Shown piece by piece: positions 50,297 through 51,545 of a DNA stretch of 51,545 nt. How positions within the stretch are numbered: the first letter of the stretch is position 1; every line of letters begins with the position of its first letter. The translations under genes were made by a program, and so were the position numbers. The stretch comes from Lysinibacillus sp. BPa_S21 (GTDB lineage Bacteria; Bacillota; Bacilli; Bacillales_A; Planococcaceae): contig NZ_JALIRS010000019.1 of NCBI RefSeq assembly GCF_023337795.1, positions 1-51,545 of the forward strand, written 5' to 3'. Below the pieces are notes generated by a model that worked only from the letters and a program-made list of their open reading frames with translations, did not search any database and was not told the DNA's origin.

Positions 50297-51262
50297 ATGT
50301 CAAATTTTGATGTAGCACAATTAGCGCATGTGGAGCTTTTTACACCAAAGCCAGAGGAATCTTTAAAGTTCTTTACGGATTATATGGGATTACAAATTAC
50401 TGCACGCGAGGGGCAATCAGTTTATTTACGAGGCTATGAAGATTTTTATCATCATACATTAAAGCTTACGGAAGGAAAAGAGGCTGGGCTTGGCCATTCT
50501 GCATGGCGAGCAAGTTCACCTGAAGCATTAGAGCGCCGTGTCGCATCTTTAGAAAAAAGTGGTTACGGAAAAGGCTGGATTGATGGTGATTTGGGTCATG
50601 GTCGTGCCTACCAATTCGTCACACCAGATGGACACAATCAAGAAATTTTATGGGAAGTAGATTATTTCCAACCAGCTGAAGATCAAAAAACATTGTTAAA
50701 AAGTCGTCCACAAAAGCGTCCATTAATGGGTGTTCCAGCGCGTCGTTTAGATCATATCAACTTAATGTGTAGGGACGTGGCGAAAAACCGTGAGTTTATG
50801 TCCGAGCATTTAGGCTTCAAATTACGTGAGCAAATCGTTTTAAACAATGATGAAGAAATTGGCGCATGGATGAGTGTTAGCCCACTTGTACATGAGGTAG
50901 CGTTAATGAACGATCAAACTGGCAATAGTGGCCGCTTCCATCATATTGCATTTTGGTACGGCTATCCACAGCATCTAATGGATACAGCAGATATTTTTGT
51001 GGAAAACGGTATTCAAATAGAAGCTGGGCCAGGAAAGCATGGAGTGAGTCAAGCGTACTTCATGTACGTGATGGAGCCTGGTGGCAACCGAGTAGAATTA
51101 TTTGGCGATTCAGGTTACCTAATTTTCGATCCTGATTGGAAGCCAATAACATGGCGTGAAAATGAGTTAGAAGAAGCGATTGTTTGGTATGGCTCTCCAT
51201 TACCTAATGAATATTTCTTATATGGTACCCCAGATCGAGCGGTAAAAGTTCCAGTGAAATAA
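50297..51262 (+). CDS. Catechol 2,3-dioxygenase (extradiol, type I)
   Basis: A 321-residue two-module VOC enzyme. Iron ligands are expected at His155 ([10 protein letters not shown]), His216 or His217 (FHHIAFW) and Glu270 (NRVELFGD). It cleaves catechol between C2 and C3 to the yellow hydroxymuconic semialdehyde. The pair with the PheA/HpaB-type monooxygenase recalls pheA-pheB of thermophilic Bacillus. AGGGGGAATG precedes the ATG after a 22-nt gap. The rest of the meta pathway would lie beyond the window. Confidence 0.9.
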   Translation: MSNFDVAQLAHVELFTPKPEESLKFFTDYMGLQITAREGQSVYLRGYEDFYHHTLKLTEGKEAGLGHSAWRASSPEALERRVASLEKSGYGKGWIDGDLGHGRAYQFVTPDGHNQEILWEVDYFQPAEDQKTLLKSRPQKRPLMGVPARRLDHINLMCRDVAKNREFMSEHLGFKLREQIVLNNDEEIGAWMSVSPLVHEVALMNDQTGNSGRFHHIAFWYGYPQHLMDTADIFVENGIQIEAGPGKHGVSQAYFMYVMEPGGNRVELFGDSGYLIFDPDWKPITWRENELEEAIVWYGSPLPNEYFLYGTPDRAVKVPVK

Positions 51263-51289
51263 ACAATAGTAGGGTCATTATAACGTAGG

Positions 51290-51545
51290 GGTGATTTCCG
51301 TTCCGACTGGGCGCTTTGCCGCTGACGCTTCGCTTTCGCGCAGAGCAGAGCTTCCTGGGGGCGTCCGATGAGCCGCTTCGCTTCGCTGCAGGGTCTCGGG
51401 GCAAAAGATGTTTTTTGCGCGAAAGCGTAGTGTTAACGCAGCGGCAGCAGCAGGATGTTGGTCACGAAGGCGTTATCACAGGATGTGATGTTCTTAGCCT
51501 TCGTTCCCCTATCGCTGATCCCCAAGGAGTCGCCCAGTCTCCACT
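51290..51545 (+). repeat. GTTGATT palindromic element, long form, cut by window end
   Basis: It begins GTGATTTCCGTTCCGACTGG and carries all modules of the 306-bp form (GCTGACGCTTCGCTTTCGCG, ACGAAGGCGTTATCACAGGA, AGCCTTCGTTCCCC, CCCCAAGGAGTCGCCCAG). The last bases of the window are CTCCACT, so only about 9 bases (CCAATCAAC) are missing. Confidence 0.9.

Noticed and set aside
51204..51404. Arg/Ser-rich minus-strand ORF at the right edge, and similar ORFs at 21147, 25496 and 45116
   Set aside because: They are translations of the dispersed palindromic element (ends such as SRNGNH) and do not keep one frame between copies.

Overview
The window looks like a chromosomal segment of a low-GC Bacillaceae/Planococcaceae bacterium, most probably Lysinibacillus. 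This is inferred from AT-rich genes with strong GGAGG-type ribosome sites, a His-Gln-Gly-Cys-Leu tRNA order like the tail of Bacillus rRNA-tRNA operons, two secreted SLH-domain proteins, and Bacillus-type neighbours (HemZ, YheA, YheB, YheE, QueG-TrmL, BdbC). No plasmid, phage or conjugation genes are visible.

Layout. 1-630: tail of a tRNA operon with a tandemly duplicated tRNA-His and a terminator. 630-2500: a small accessory island with gene remnants, a small membrane protein and a DUF3885-type protein. 2600-8400: ThpR, a HrtAB-like ABC exporter, and an autoregulated TetR-GDSL-SDR operon on the minus strand. 8500-18800: housekeeping and stress genes (SLH protein, arylamine N-acetyltransferase, NagB, LD-carboxypeptidase, catalase, QueG-TrmL, CatE-like dioxygenase). 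18800-26000: a repeat-rich stretch around a 30-residue membrane protein, an aldo/keto reductase, an SLH-anchored 5'-nucleotidase, an RluA pseudouridine synthase and BdbC. 26000-32300: a GAF histidine kinase with four cysteines and its NarL-type partner, a WYL regulator, a probable Mn-type CDF exporter and a CNNM/CorC transporter. 33000-40000: YheE, YheB, YheA, an RNase H-like protein, an LCP enzyme and HemZ. 39780-43490: divergent CdaR / glycerate kinase-GntP permease locus. 43700-46400: ComEC-like lipoprotein with DUF3006 partner and a HAD phosphatase. 46770-51260: a phenol-type aromatic degradation cluster (XylR_N-V4R-PucR regulator, HpaB/PheA-type monooxygenase, extradiol dioxygenase).

The most unusual content is noncoding. 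(1) A dispersed, modular, end-to-end palindromic element bounded by GTTGATT/AATCAAC occurs about nine times in short (130 bp), intermediate and long (about 273-306 bp) forms. One copy lies between the two arms of a rho-independent terminator, and two others are bracketed by duplicated terminators. (2) Three intergenic arrays with a 21-nt period (two helical turns) share the core GYGVCGGAWA. (3) Two further short dispersed repeats occur as homologous pairs. I cannot assign a function to any of these. Aromatic metabolism is a second theme: a CatE-like dioxygenase with a TTAC-N5-GTAA operator and the phenol-sensor-controlled cluster at the right end.
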